Positions 9,398 to 18,464 of a DNA stretch of 64,000 nucleotides are shown piece by piece. Within the stretch, counting starts at the first letter, position 1. Each line of letters starts with the position of its first letter. The notes under the pieces were generated by a model, which did no database searches, was not told where the DNA came from, and saw nothing but the letters and a program-made list of their open reading frames with translations. The DNA lies in contig NZ_CP147243.1 in the NCBI RefSeq assembly GCF_037198285.1, positions 1,728,422 through 1,792,421 of the forward strand, read 5' to 3'. This DNA is from Haladaptatus sp. DJG-WS-42. GTDB taxonomy: Archaea; Halobacteriota; Halobacteria; Halobacteriales; Halococcaceae. A program made the translations under genes and the position numbers.

Positions 9398-9838
9398 CTA
9401 CGAGAAGCGCTTTTTCACTTTGCCGAACAGACCACCGTCGTCATCGTCGGTGTCGTCGGTCGTCTCCGCAGCTGTGGTGGCTGCGTCGGTCGAAGGCTCT
9501 GTCTCTGTTTCGGCCGTCTCGGTTTCGGTCGCGTCATCGGCAATCGAGGCGGCTTCCTCGATCATCGCACCGGCGTCGTTGACGGCGTCTTTGACCGTAC
9601 CGTTCACGAGCGGTTTGTCCTCGAAGCGGTCGGTTTGGACCTTGGTGTCTGCGGCGACGATGACCGCGTCGGCTTCGTCGATGTCGTCTGCTGAGAGTTC
9701 GTTTTCCGTGCCCATGGCCCCGTTGACCTCGACTTTGATTTCGTGGCCCATCTTGGGGGCGCTCTGTTCTAAGTTCTCGGCGGCCATCTGGCTGTGTGCG
9801 ATTCCCGTTGGACAGGCGGTTACGGCGACGAATTTCAT
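9398..9838 (-). CDS. ptfB: PTS fructose-specific EIIB component
   Basis: A 146-residue cytoplasmic EIIB. The phospho-accepting cysteine is C9 in the motif ACPTGIAHSQMAAE, which is diagnostic for fructose EIIB. The roughly 100-residue domain is followed by an acidic, Thr-rich linker and a short basic end. EIIB passes phosphate from EIIA to fructose during transport by EIIC. It overlaps the end of the EI gene by four bases and is the last gene of the PTS operon, matching the Haloferax order. Confidence 0.93.
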   Translation of the reverse strand: MKFVAVTACPTGIAHSQMAAENLEQSAPKMGHEIKVEVNGAMGTENELSADDIDEADAVIVAADTKVQTDRFEDKPLVNGTVKDAVNDAGAMIEEAASIADDATETETAETETEPSTDAATTAAETTDDTDDDDGGLFGKVKKRFS

Positions 9839-11517
9839 TGGTTGAGCAGTTGTGTGATGTCTGAGATAGTCGTTGCGGCCAGCGCGTCACTGGCGAGTGA
9901 GGCGGCGTCTGCGTGCGAGGTTGCGGCGACGCCTGCTTTCACGTCCGGGATGGTGATGGCGCTCATCGACAGCTCGTCTAAGCCGAGGCCGACAAGGAGT
10001 TTGAGCAGCGTTGGGTCGCCCGCCATCTCGCCGCACATTCCAACCCAGCAGTCGTGGTCGTGGCCCACCTGCACGATGCGGCGGATGGCCCGAAGCACGG
10101 CCGGATGCCGTGGGTCGTGGAGGTAGGAGATGCGGTCGTTCTCGCGGGAAGTCGCCATCACGTACTGCGTGAGGTCGTTCGTCCCGATGCTGAAGAAGTC
10201 CACGCGCGTGGCGAGTTCTTCGGCCATGAACACCGCACTCGGCGTCTCTATCATGACGCCAAACTCGGGGCGTGCCCATTCGACACCTGCGTCCTCAAGG
10301 TCTGTTGCGACCTCGTCTACGGCTTCGAGCGCGCGGTCGAGTTCGTCCACGGTCGAGACGAGGGGGAACATGACCGAGAGACCGTCGCCGTGGTCGCTCG
10401 CTGCAGCGCGCATGAGCGCCCGCAGTTGCGTGCGAAACAGGTCAGCGTCAGCGTCGAGCGACCGCCGGATGCCGCGCTCGCCGAGGAATGGGTTTTCCTC
10501 TGCGGGCTGGTCGAGATACGGAATCGGTTTGTCGCCACCGATGTCGAGCGTCCGGACGACGACGCGGCCGTCGGGGAACGCAGAGAGCGTCTCTGCGATA
10601 GCTTCGTACTGCTCGTCTTCGCTCGGCGGTGACTCGCGGTTCAGAAACAGGAACTCGGTGCGAAACAGGCCAATCCCGTCTGCGCCGTGTTCGACCGCGC
10701 TCTCGATTTCCGCGGGCGTCCCAACGTTCGCGGCAACTTCGATGGATACGCCGTCTGTGGTTTCGACCGCGTCTGCCTGCACTTCGATATCGCGGCTCCC
10801 CGCCGCGTCGGCTTTCACGGCCTCGTCAGGCTCGACGATGACCTCGCCTGCGGTGCCGTCGATGACGACCTCCGTTCCTTCCTGAATGTCTTCGATACTC
10901 GCACCCGCACCGACGACAGCTGGGATGCCGAGCGACCGGGCGAAGATGGCGGCGTGCGAGGTGCGCCCGCCTTCGACCGTCGCAAAGCCCGCGACTCGAG
11001 CGGGATCGAGTTGGGCCGTGTCGCTCGGCGTGAGCCGCTCTGCGAGGAGGATTGTGCCTGCGGGAAGTGCAGCGAGGTCGATGCGCTCGCTCCCAGCGAG
11101 GATGCGAACCAGTCGATTGCGCACGTCGCGCAGGTCGTCTGCGCGCTCTGCCATCATCCCGTCCATCGACTCGAACTGCGAAATGGGGTCAGCGAACGCC
11201 TCACGGACGGCCGTGGTGGCGGCGAGGCCGTCGTCGATACCGTCCTCGACGCTGGCTTCGATTTGCGGGTCTGCGAGGAACTGGAGGTGGGCGTCGAACA
11301 CACCTGCCTCTTGTTCACCGACCAGCTCTCGGGTGCGTTCGCGCTCTACTTCGAGTTCGTCCCGGGCGGTCTTTTTTGCTTGCTCGAAGTTGGCACGCTC
11401 TGTTGCTGGCGTCTCGGCGTCGGTCGTCTCTGGGAGACATTCGTCCGGGCGATACCACCTGACGATCCCGACATCGGAAAGCGGCGTCGCGCCGGTTCCA
11501 GTGACGGTTCGAGACAT
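9835..11517 (-). CDS. ptsI: PTS enzyme I (phosphoenolpyruvate-protein phosphotransferase)
   Basis: A 560-residue enzyme I that takes phosphate from PEP and passes it to HPr. The active-site histidine is H188 in GGRTSHAAIFARS. The PEP-binding barrel follows, with FRTEFLF near residue 300 and the signature FSIGTNDLTQY. I chose the start MSRTVTGT, four bases downstream of the HPr stop. Upstream in-frame residues overlap HPr and are not protein-like. Complete PTS systems are rare in archaea outside haloarchaea and are generally taken as acquired from bacteria. Confidence 0.94.
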   Translation of the reverse strand: MSRTVTGTGATPLSDVGIVRWYRPDECLPETTDAETPATERANFEQAKKTARDELEVERERTRELVGEQEAGVFDAHLQFLADPQIEASVEDGIDDGLAATTAVREAFADPISQFESMDGMMAERADDLRDVRNRLVRILAGSERIDLAALPAGTILLAERLTPSDTAQLDPARVAGFATVEGGRTSHAAIFARSLGIPAVVGAGASIEDIQEGTEVVIDGTAGEVIVEPDEAVKADAAGSRDIEVQADAVETTDGVSIEVAANVGTPAEIESAVEHGADGIGLFRTEFLFLNRESPPSEDEQYEAIAETLSAFPDGRVVVRTLDIGGDKPIPYLDQPAEENPFLGERGIRRSLDADADLFRTQLRALMRAAASDHGDGLSVMFPLVSTVDELDRALEAVDEVATDLEDAGVEWARPEFGVMIETPSAVFMAEELATRVDFFSIGTNDLTQYVMATSRENDRISYLHDPRHPAVLRAIRRIVQVGHDHDCWVGMCGEMAGDPTLLKLLVGLGLDELSMSAITIPDVKAGVAATSHADAASLASDALAATTISDITQLLNQ

Positions 11518-11521
11518 CTGT

Positions 11522-11788
11522 TCAGGCACTGTCTTCAGGGGTTGTGAGGATTGCTTCGAGCGCGTCGAGGGCGGCTTCTGCGTCCGCGCCCTCAGCGGTG
11601 AGCACCACGTCGTCGCCTGCGGCAACGCCGAGACTCGTCACGGCGAGCATGCTCTGGGCGTTCACACCGTCGCCGTCTGCGGGGGCAATCGTAATTTCCG
11701 ACTCGTACTCACCCGCGGCCTCGACGAAATTCGCAGCAGGACGAGCGTGGAGGCCGTCTTCGGGGACGACCGTCACGGTGCGCTCCAT
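11522..11788 (-). CDS. ptsH: PTS phosphocarrier protein HPr
   Basis: An 88-residue HPr with the active-site histidine H14 in GLHARPAANFVE and a SMLAVTSLGV segment at the usual regulatory-serine position. It carries phosphate from EI to EIIA. Its start codon shares a base with the end of the EIIA gene, so the two are tightly coupled. Whether the serine is regulatory is unknown, as no HPr kinase is in the window. Confidence 0.94.
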   Translation of the reverse strand: MERTVTVVPEDGLHARPAANFVEAAGEYESEITIAPADGDGVNAQSMLAVTSLGVAAGDDVVLTAEGADAEAALDALEAILTTPEDSA

Positions 11789-12252
11789 TACGCCACCGCC
11801 TCCGTGAGCGTCTCGCGGACGGTTTCCTCTGTTTCTGCGTTGTACAGCGAGTCACGAACCTCCTCGTGCATGAGTGCCCGGGAAAGCGAACTCAGAATCT
11901 GGAGGTGGTCGTCGCTGCCTTCGGCCGGGACGAGAATCATGAAGATGAGGTGGGCTGGTTCGTCGTCCATCGCACCGAAGTCGATGCCTTCCTCAGAGCG
12001 GGTGAAGGCGACGAGCGGTTCGTCTACGGCGTCGGTTTTCGCGTGGGGGATGCCGATGCCCATGCCGACGCCGGTCGTCGTCTGTTCTTCGCGTTCGAGG
12101 AGGGCGGCGAGGGCAGCGCCGCGGTCGTTCACGCGGCCGCCAGAGACCGCGAGGTCGAGGAGGTATTCGATGCACGCGCGTTTCTCTGTCGGGGCTCCGG
12201 AAAGCGAGATGTGCGTCTCCGGAAGCAGGGTATCAATGGTTTCTGAGTGCAT
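11788..12252 (-). CDS. ptfA: PTS fructose-specific EIIA component
   Basis: A 154-residue EIIA of the fructose/mannitol family. The phospho-accepting histidine is H70 in GIGIPHAKTDAV. It relays phosphate from HPr to EIIB. The gene lies 36 bp downstream of ptfC and abuts ptsH, inside the single PTS operon. Confidence 0.94.
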   Translation of the reverse strand: MHSETIDTLLPETHISLSGAPTEKRACIEYLLDLAVSGGRVNDRGAALAALLEREEQTTTGVGMGIGIPHAKTDAVDEPLVAFTRSEEGIDFGAMDDEPAHLIFMILVPAEGSDDHLQILSSLSRALMHEEVRDSLYNAETEETVRETLTEAVA

Positions 12253-12288
12253 TGGTTTGACTAAAAGGTGGACGCTTTCTGTGACTGC

Positions 12289-13413
12289 TCAATCGGAAGT
12301 CTGGGTTGTAGTTCCTGTGGCAGATTCGCCAACAGTTGCCTTGAGGCCAGTTGCCACGCCCGCGGTCACGAGCGAGCCCAGGAGGACACAGCCGATGAAC
12401 AGCAGGGGTTGGTTCGAGAGCGGGACGACAAAGATGCCGCCGTGTGGGGCGGGCATCGTCACGCCGAGGGACATCGACGCCCCACCGGCGACGGCGCTCC
12501 CGGCGACGAGCGCGGGAATCACACGGAGCGGGTCAGCCGCGGCGTAGGGGATTGCGCCTTCCGTGATGAACGACAGGCCCATCAGGACGCCGTTTTTCGC
12601 GTTTTCTTTCATCTCAGCAGCGTACCTCTGTGGGGCGATGAAGTTCGAAATCGCCATGCCGAGTGGCGGCGTCATGCCAGCGATCATGACGGCGGCCATC
12701 GGGGCATACACGCCCTCACTGATGAGGCCGACCGAGAACAGGTAGGCCACCTTGTTGACGGGCCCACCCATATCGAAGGCCATCATCCCGCCGAGGATGA
12801 GGCCGATGATGAGCGCCTGTCCGCCCTGCAAACTTTTGAGGAAGGCGGTGAGCGACTGGTTTGCGATGGCGACGGGTGCGCCGATACCGAAGAGGATGAC
12901 CGGCGCAAGCACCGCCGTCGTGAGGACGGGAATGATGAGCACCGGCATCATCGGGGCAATCTCTTTCGGGACGTTCAGGTTCTTGAAAAAGCGGGCGACG
13001 TAGCCGGTAAGGAGACCGGCGACGAGTGCGCCAAGATAGCCCGCGCCGAGGCCACCGGCGTCTAAGCCGATGTACTTGCCCGCTTCGGTGACGACCGTGC
13101 CCTGCTGGAGCAGGTACGAGAGCACGAACCCGGGAGCGAGTGCCGGGCGGTCTGCGATTGCGTACGCGATGTAGGCACCGAGCACCGGAACCATCAGGGT
13201 CAGTCCGGCGACGCCAATCTGGGCGAGGAACCAACCGAGCGAACCCGTGTTGTCGAACACAGCCTGCGTGTCGCCAACGGCGAAGCCGAGGGCGAGGAAG
13301 ATACCGCCAATCGTGACGAACGGAATCATGAACGAGACCCCGGTCATCAGGTCTTCCTTCACTGAGGTGAGATGTGTTCGGAGCGCCGTTTCTACCGAAT
13401 CGCTGGATGACAT
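12289..13413 (-). CDS. ptfC: PTS fructose-specific EIIC permease
   Basis: A 374-residue membrane permease with about nine hydrophobic segments. It starts MSSSDSVETALRTHLTSVKE and then reads LMTGVSFMIPFVTIGGIF, the usual entry into the fructose EIIC domain. FITEGAIPYAAADPLRVIPA, near residue 290, is the conserved sugar-path segment. It imports fructose with phosphorylation at C1. It is the first gene of the ptfC-ptfA-ptsH-ptsI-ptfB operon, with its own upstream region separating it from pfkB. Confidence 0.93.
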   Translation of the reverse strand: MSSSDSVETALRTHLTSVKEDLMTGVSFMIPFVTIGGIFLALGFAVGDTQAVFDNTGSLGWFLAQIGVAGLTLMVPVLGAYIAYAIADRPALAPGFVLSYLLQQGTVVTEAGKYIGLDAGGLGAGYLGALVAGLLTGYVARFFKNLNVPKEIAPMMPVLIIPVLTTAVLAPVILFGIGAPVAIANQSLTAFLKSLQGGQALIIGLILGGMMAFDMGGPVNKVAYLFSVGLISEGVYAPMAAVMIAGMTPPLGMAISNFIAPQRYAAEMKENAKNGVLMGLSFITEGAIPYAAADPLRVIPALVAGSAVAGGASMSLGVTMPAPHGGIFVVPLSNQPLLFIGCVLLGSLVTAGVATGLKATVGESATGTTTQTSD

Positions 13414-13452
13414 GGTCTGCTCGAACGCTAGAGACTGTGTTCAAAAGATGTT

Positions 13453-13480
13453 TCGAATATGATTATTTATGAATATTCGA
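13453..13480. promoter_or_regulatory. Inverted repeat upstream of ptfC, candidate operator
   Basis: TCGAATAT and ATATTCGA form a perfect 8-bp inverted repeat with a 12-base AT-rich centre, 40 to 67 bases before the ptfC start. The centre contains TATTTAT, a plausible archaeal TATA box. A repressor such as GlpR or another regulator bound here would block the basal promoter. The binding protein is inference. Confidence 0.45.
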
Positions 13481-13550
13481 TCACGAAATTTATTGGCGAT
13501 TGCGCCAGTTGTCCGGAAAAATTCGCAGAAGAAGCGCGCGTACTCGGCTG

Positions 13551-14462
13551 TTACTGTCGTGCAGAAACAGTCACTCGGCCCGCGTTGCGTTGCACGTCTG
13601 ACAACATCGGCACCTGCGTGCCGGGAGTGGTGACCACTTCTGACGCGACGGCGACCCCCTCTTTGAGGGCGTTTTCGTCTCTCGCCCCGCGCGCGAACGC
13701 CGACAGCATGCCTGCGAGGAACGCATCGCCTGCGCCAACGGTGTCTACGACGTCCACGTCGAGTGCAACTGCGTGGAACACGCGCTCTGGGGTGACGAGC
13801 AACGCGCCGTCGTCACCGAGCGAGGCCGCCACGCGCTCGTAGCCCTGTTCGCGGAGGGCTTTCGCCGCCGCGATGCAGTCTTCGAGCGAGTCCGTCTCTA
13901 CCCCAGTTGCCGCAGTGAGTTCCTCGCGGTTCGGTTTACAGAGGGCATACTCCGCAGACAGCTCGGTGAGCAGTTCGCCACCCACGTCCACGACCGTTTC
14001 CCACTCGCCCGCGGTTGCGATGCGGTCTATCGCGCTCGCATCGAGTCCCTGCGGGAGGCTGCCCGCGATAACGACCATCTCCGGGTCGTGTTGCTGTGCG
14101 GTGTCGATGATGCGCTCGACGGCGTCCGTACCGACGCGCGGGCCGTGTTGGTTCACCTTGAACTCGCCGTCTGGCGCGTGGAGGGTCGTGTTCAGCCGCG
14201 TGAGTCCCGCAATCTCGACGAAGTCTGCGGGGACGCCAGTTGCTTCGAGCCGCGCCTCGATGAACTGGCCAAGGAAGCCGCCAACGAGGCCAGTCGCACA
14301 GGTCTCGACCCCGCGTTCACCGAGATATTTTGAGACGTTGATGCCCTTGCCGCCCGCATCGAACTGGGCGTCACCGGTTCGCGCCACTTCGCCGGGGTTG
14401 AGTGGCTGGTCGAGCGTGAGCGTGTGGTCAACTGCAGGGTTCAGGGTGACGGTCAATATCAT
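13551..14462 (-). CDS. pfkB: 1-phosphofructokinase (PfkB family)
   Basis: A 303-residue PfkB-family sugar kinase. The N-terminal signature is DAQFDAGGKGINVSKYLGERG. The C-terminal catalytic motif is DTVGAGDAFLAGML, whose aspartate is the catalytic base. It would convert fructose-1-phosphate, the PTS product, to fructose-1,6-bisphosphate. It overlaps glpR by four bases and is downstream of it, the same order as in Haloferax, where GlpR represses fructose and glycerol metabolism. Confidence 0.92.
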   Translation of the reverse strand: MILTVTLNPAVDHTLTLDQPLNPGEVARTGDAQFDAGGKGINVSKYLGERGVETCATGLVGGFLGQFIEARLEATGVPADFVEIAGLTRLNTTLHAPDGEFKVNQHGPRVGTDAVERIIDTAQQHDPEMVVIAGSLPQGLDASAIDRIATAGEWETVVDVGGELLTELSAEYALCKPNREELTAATGVETDSLEDCIAAAKALREQGYERVAASLGDDGALLVTPERVFHAVALDVDVVDTVGAGDAFLAGMLSAFARGARDENALKEGVAVASEVVTTPGTQVPMLSDVQRNAGRVTVSARQ

Positions 14463-15220
14463 TGTGTCTCTAAAACGTCTACATTCGCTGCGTCGAACGT
14501 TTCTTGTTGAACCGCGCTGAGCGACTCGTCGGTGATGAACACGTCAATGTCTGCGAGCGTGGCGAACTCGATGAAGCTGCGCTTGCCGAGCTTCGAGCCG
14601 TCTGCGACGAGTACGACACGCTCTGCACGTTCGATCATGACCTCTTTGACGAGGGCTTCATCCTCGTTTGGCGTGCTCAGGCCGCCTGCTTTGTCGATGG
14701 CGTTCGTCCCGAGAAAGAGCAGGTCGAAGTTCATGCGTTCCATGAAGCCCGTCGCGCTCGGACCGACGAGCGCACGGGTTCGTCTCCGGAGGGTGCCACC
14801 CGTGAGCTTCACCTCGTTTTCGTCGCTCATGAGCTCCATGGCGAGCAACGGTGAGTTCGTCACCGCGAGAAACGAACCGTCTTTTGGCGCGCGCTTTGCA
14901 ACCTGCATCGTCGTCGTCCCGGCGTCGAAAAACACGACCTGCCCGGGATGGATTTGCCCCGTCGCAACTTCTGCGATGGCGGCCTTTTGCTCTAAGTGTT
15001 GGACGTCGCGCTGGCCGTAGCTCTGTTCGCGCCCCACAGCGGTTACCGGAACCGCACCACCGTGTGACCGTTCGATGAGTCCCTCCTCTTCGAGTTCGCG
15101 GAGGTCACGTCGAATCGTTGCCTTCGAGAACTCGAGGTCCGTTGCGAGTTCGTCGACGGCACACCCATCGTGCGCGGTGACCAGTTCGACGATTTTTCGC
15201 TTTCGCTCGGCGGGTAACAT
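14459..15220 (-). CDS. glpR: DeoR-family repressor GlpR
   Basis: A 253-residue DeoR-family regulator. The winged helix-turn-helix covers residues 1-57 (MLPAERKRKIVELV, then FSKATIRRDLRELEEEGLIE). The sugar-phosphate-binding DeoRC domain follows, with VFFDAGTTTMQVA and DLLFLGTNAID. In Haloferax the orthologue represses pfkB and glycerol genes when glucose is present. The gene heads a two-gene unit with pfkB. Confidence 0.92.
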   Translation of the reverse strand: MLPAERKRKIVELVTAHDGCAVDELATDLEFSKATIRRDLRELEEEGLIERSHGGAVPVTAVGREQSYGQRDVQHLEQKAAIAEVATGQIHPGQVVFFDAGTTTMQVAKRAPKDGSFLAVTNSPLLAMELMSDENEVKLTGGTLRRRTRALVGPSATGFMERMNFDLLFLGTNAIDKAGGLSTPNEDEALVKEVMIERAERVVLVADGSKLGKRSFIEFATLADIDVFITDESLSAVQQETFDAANVDVLETQ

Positions 15221-15241
15221 GCGTGTGTCGTTCGACTAGCC

Positions 15242-15263
15242 ATTAACGGGCATACTTGTTAAT
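15242..15263. promoter_or_regulatory. Inverted repeat in the glpR upstream region
   Basis: ATTAAC and GTTAAT form a 6-bp inverted repeat with a 10-base spacer, starting 22 bases before the glpR start. It overlaps where the TATA box and transcription start would lie, so it could be an autoregulatory site. The evidence is symmetry and position only. Confidence 0.3.
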
Positions 15264-15323
15264 TGCTTGTGTTGGATATCTGCGCGTTTGTGCGTGCAAA
15301 AAAGGTGGAACCAATTACAGCGT

Positions 15324-16169
15324 TCAGGCTGGCTTCCCGGGCATCACGTCGTCGCGCTCGCGCATCTCGCGGCTGAAGTACGGCGAGGCGTCCTCGCGGG
15401 CGCTCATCTCCGCGGCGGCGACGAACACGATTGCCCAGACGATGGCGAGGCCACCCCAAAGGACGCCGACGTTCGACGTCTGAATCGGAAGCACCACCGA
15501 CAGGAGGCCGAAGTACGCGGTGAGTAAGCCGGTCAACCACGCAAGCAGGCGGAAGCCAATCGACTCGAACGCAGTGAGCAGTCCGGCGATGACGATGGTG
15601 AGCGACAGCGTCGCTATCATGGCGTAGTGGCCCATGAGCGCGTGCTCGTCACCAGTGCCCGTCTGGAGTCCGAGTTGGTTTATCGCAAACGCGAGCAGCG
15701 GGATGGCGGCGACAATCGTCAATCCGAGTAGCGCAGGGCTGTACTTCTTTCCGACCGTTAGAAGCTTCCTGCCTGCGGGATGGAGTATCCCAATCACCGC
15801 AATCGCGACGAAGAACGGGAGCACCTCATTCAGCGAGGCGTTGCCCGTAGCCGCGAGGATGAGCGTGGCGATGCCGATCATCACCGCGCCCGCTTGGAAC
15901 GCCGCGACGCGTTTTCGAGGCTTGTACAACTGGACGAGCGTCGCCAATGCCCCGAAGAACACGACGATTGCAATCCCCATGACGTGGAGTTGGTGGATGC
16001 CGAGCTCCTCGCCGATGACGAACCCAAGCCCAAGCAACATGAACAGCTCGCCCGTAAAGAGCACGAACATGCCCAGTGTGATGAGTACCGCGAGGTAGAA
16101 CGCACCCAGCTTGATTCTGCTCATCGTCATCCCGCCCGTTTCACCCATCTGCGCTTCTGAAGTTGCCAC
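15324..16169 (-). CDS. Polytopic membrane protein of unknown function
   Basis: A protein of about 281 residues with about seven to eight hydrophobic segments and short loops; the one basic loop is LYKPRKRVAAFQ. I do not recognise a family. The start is GTG at 16169, supported by a good ribosome-binding sequence GGAGTAGGTGAT ending seven bases upstream; alternative ATG starts at 16148, 16130 or 16124 leave the membrane part intact. The tail is charged and cytoplasmic-looking. It stands alone, 104 bp from glpR, and need not belong with the PTS genes. Confidence 0.7.
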   Translation of the reverse strand: MATSEAQMGETGGMTMSRIKLGAFYLAVLITLGMFVLFTGELFMLLGLGFVIGEELGIHQLHVMGIAIVVFFGALATLVQLYKPRKRVAAFQAGAVMIGIATLILAATGNASLNEVLPFFVAIAVIGILHPAGRKLLTVGKKYSPALLGLTIVAAIPLLAFAINQLGLQTGTGDEHALMGHYAMIATLSLTIVIAGLLTAFESIGFRLLAWLTGLLTAYFGLLSVVLPIQTSNVGVLWGGLAIVWAIVFVAAAEMSAREDASPYFSREMRERDDVMPGKPA

Positions 16170-16283
16170 TGCAAATCACCTACTCCTAACACATCGCACG
16201 ATGAGGTGATAATAATTCACGAATTATCACGTTTAACGGCTTATTTTTGTGACAATTCGTTTGTTTGGCGGTGTGAAGTAATA

Positions 16284-16539
16284 TGGACGTGCCGGGACTG
16301 AGTGGAAACGAAGTTTCCACGAAGGTCGAAGCGGCGTTGCCACTTCGAGATTTGAACCCGGAGTGAGACGGTCACTCACTTCGTTCGGGTGCTGCGACTT
16401 CCGGCAGAACGAGTTCTGCCGTCGTCTCGTTCGCGTCGCTCACGAGACTCACAGGGCTTCAAATCCAGGCTTCGCCGTACAATGATTACGCGACACAGCG
16501 ACTCGCTTCGCTCGCCGTGTTGTGTCGCGAAAGTAATAG
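16284..16539 (-). repeat. Decayed tRNA-Ala tail with inserted palindromes
   Basis: This stretch on the 3' side of tRNA-Ala holds a broken copy of the tRNA 3' end. TGGACGTGCCGGGA (16284-16297) matches the acceptor/T-stem end. After an insert of about 50 bases, GATTTGAACCCGG (16349-16361) completes the T-arm. Perfect palindromes lie inside and after it: GTGGAAAC-GAA-GTTTCCAC (16302-16320), GGCAGAAC-GA-GTTCTGCC (16403-16420), and a longer one around 16493-16529. No open reading frame of protein character is seen. Confidence 0.6.
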
Positions 16540-16611
16540 TGGACTTGCCGGGATTTGAACCCGGGGCCTCTTCCTTGCGAAGGAAGCGATCTGCCGCTGA
16601 TCTACAAGCCC
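16540..16611 (-). tRNA. tRNA-Ala (CGC)
   Basis: Seventy-two bases on the minus strand. The acceptor GGGCTTG pairs with CAAGTCC (one G-U). The anticodon stem CTTCC/GGAAG encloses the loop TTCGCAA with anticodon CGC. The T-arm is CCGGG-TTCAAAT-CCCGG, and the discriminator is A. CCA is not encoded. No intron is needed. Confidence 0.93.
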
Positions 16612-16750
16612 GAACGCGGTTTCAGGTAACCGGTGTCGTTATTTGAAGCTTCGTTTTCTCGTCCGTGCGAGTGACACGCTCACAACCCCACGAGGGGGTC
16701 GGGATTCTGGTTCCCCTGTGCGTGTTCGAAAAAGGCGCGGATGCGCCGGG

Positions 16751-17059
16751 TCAGTCTTCGAGGACGATCTCGATGCTGACGTCGTTGGGAACCTGAATGC
16801 GCATCAGCTGACGGAGTGCACGCTCGTCGGCGTCCAGGTCGATCAGCCGCTTGTGGACGCGCATTTCCCAGTGCTCCCACGTTGCCGTCCCTTCGCCGTC
16901 TGGGGACTTGCGGGAGGGGATTTCCAGCGTTTTCGTTGGGAGCGGCACCGGACCGCTCAGGTTGACACCGGTCTTCTCCGCGATTTCGCGGACGTCACTG
17001 CAGATTTTGTCGAGGTCCACGGGGCTGGTGCCCGCGAGCCGGACGCGTGCTTGTTGCAT
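16751..17059 (-). CDS. rpsJ: Small ribosomal subunit protein uS10
   Basis: A 102-residue S10 of archaeal type ([29 protein letters not shown]). It is part of the 30S head. It follows tuf by six bases, the conserved archaeal tuf-rpsJ pair. Confidence 0.96.
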   Translation of the reverse strand: MQQARVRLAGTSPVDLDKICSDVREIAEKTGVNLSGPVPLPTKTLEIPSRKSPDGEGTATWEHWEMRVHKRLIDLDADERALRQLMRIQVPNDVSIEIVLED

Positions 17060-17065
17060 TGTAGT

Positions 17066-18334
17066 TTACCGCTCGTTGACGGAGAGGACTTTGCCGGCCG
17101 CGATGGTCTGACCCATGTCGCGGACTGCGAAGGAACCGAGCTCCGGAATTTCGGAGGACGGCTCGATGCTGAGTGGCTTCTGTGGGCGAACGGTGACGAC
17201 TGCTGCGTCGCCGTTCTTGATGAAGTCCGGGTTCTCCTCTGCGACTTCGCCACTGGCTGGGTCGAGTTTCTGGTCGATGGACTCGATGGTACACGCAACC
17301 TGCGCCGTGTGGGCGTGGAAGACTGGCGTGTAACCGGCGGTGATGACGGATGGGTGCTGCATCACGACAATCTGGGCCTGGAAGGTGTCTGCGACCTTTG
17401 GTGGGTCCTCTGCTGGACCACAGACGTCACCGCGGCGGATGTCGTCCTTGCCAATGCCACGGACGTTGAACCCGACGTTGTCGCCTGGTTCGGCCTGTGG
17501 GACTTCCTGGTGGTGCATCTCGATCGTTTTGACCTCACCGGAGACGTCGGACGGCTGGAACGAAACGTTCGCGCCGACGTCGAGGGTGCCGGTCTCGACA
17601 CGGCCGACTGGGACCGTACCGATGCCGGAGATGGTGTACACGTCCTGGATTGGGAGACGCAGTGGTGCGTCCGTTGGTGGCTGTGGTGCTGGAAGCGCGT
17701 TGAGGGCTTCGAGCAGGGTTTCGCCATCGTACCAGCCAGTGTTGTCGGATTCCTCGGAGATGTTGTCACCCTCGAATGCGGAGATTGGGATGAAACTCGC
17801 GTCTTCCGTGTTGAAGCGAACCTGCTTGAGGAGGTTCTTGACTTCTTTGACGACTTCGTTGTACTCGTCTTCGCCGTAGTTGACGACGTCCATCTTGTTG
17901 ATGGCGACGATGAGCTCGTTGATGCCGAGCGTACGGGCGAGGAACACGTGTTCGCGGGTCTGTGGCGCAACACCGTCGTCTGCGGCGACGACGAGGACGG
18001 CGTTGTCTGCTTGGGACGCGCCCGTGATCATGTTCTTCACGAAGTCGCGGTGACCAGGACAGTCGACGATGGTGAAGTAGAATTCATCCGTGTCGAACTC
18101 CTGGTGGGCGATGTCGATGGTGACACCGCGTTCGCGTTCTTCTGCGAGGTTGTCCATGACGTAGGCGAACTCGAAGCCACCTTTGCCTTTGGACTCTGCC
18201 TCTTCGCGGTGCTGTTCGATGACGTGCTCGGGTACACTCCCTGTCTCGTAGAGGAGTCGCCCGACCAGCGTACTCTTTCCGTGGTCAACGTGGCCGATGA
18301 CGGCCAAGTTCTGGTGCGGTTTGTCTTCGCTCAT
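17066..18334 (-). CDS. tuf: Translation elongation factor EF-1 alpha (aEF1A)
   Basis: A 422-residue GTPase that delivers aminoacyl-tRNA to the ribosome. GTP motifs: GHVDHGKS (residues 14-21), DCPGH near 88 and NKMD near 150. I chose the start MSEDKPHQ, which places the P-loop at the normal distance. Two beta-barrel domains follow. It is upstream of rpsJ in the same operon. Confidence 0.96.
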   Translation of the reverse strand: MSEDKPHQNLAVIGHVDHGKSTLVGRLLYETGSVPEHVIEQHREEAESKGKGGFEFAYVMDNLAEERERGVTIDIAHQEFDTDEFYFTIVDCPGHRDFVKNMITGASQADNAVLVVAADDGVAPQTREHVFLARTLGINELIVAINKMDVVNYGEDEYNEVVKEVKNLLKQVRFNTEDASFIPISAFEGDNISEESDNTGWYDGETLLEALNALPAPQPPTDAPLRLPIQDVYTISGIGTVPVGRVETGTLDVGANVSFQPSDVSGEVKTIEMHHQEVPQAEPGDNVGFNVRGIGKDDIRRGDVCGPAEDPPKVADTFQAQIVVMQHPSVITAGYTPVFHAHTAQVACTIESIDQKLDPASGEVAEENPDFIKNGDAAVVTVRPQKPLSIEPSSEIPELGSFAVRDMGQTIAAGKVLSVNER

Positions 18335-18464
18335 TGGTATCTCACGCACAGAGGCGCTATATCGGGTTCTTTTGGGAGTTGCGGTTAAAACAATTTCGGA
18401 ACGCTGCTCGCGTCACACCGCCGCCGTCGGGCGTTTTGACAACCCATGGCACGGTTCCGCCGCC

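Noticed and set aside
10886-12547. Plus-strand frame of 553 codons across the PTS genes
   Set aside because: It runs antisense through EI, HPr, EIIA and the end of EIIC, which all have intact active sites. Its composition is Ser/Arg-rich noise.
16643-18388. Long plus-strand open frame of 581 codons opposite tuf and rpsJ
   Set aside because: It is the complement of EF-1A in the GC-rich phase. Its protein is Trp/Cys/Asp-rich and matches no family, while the other strand encodes full EF-1A.
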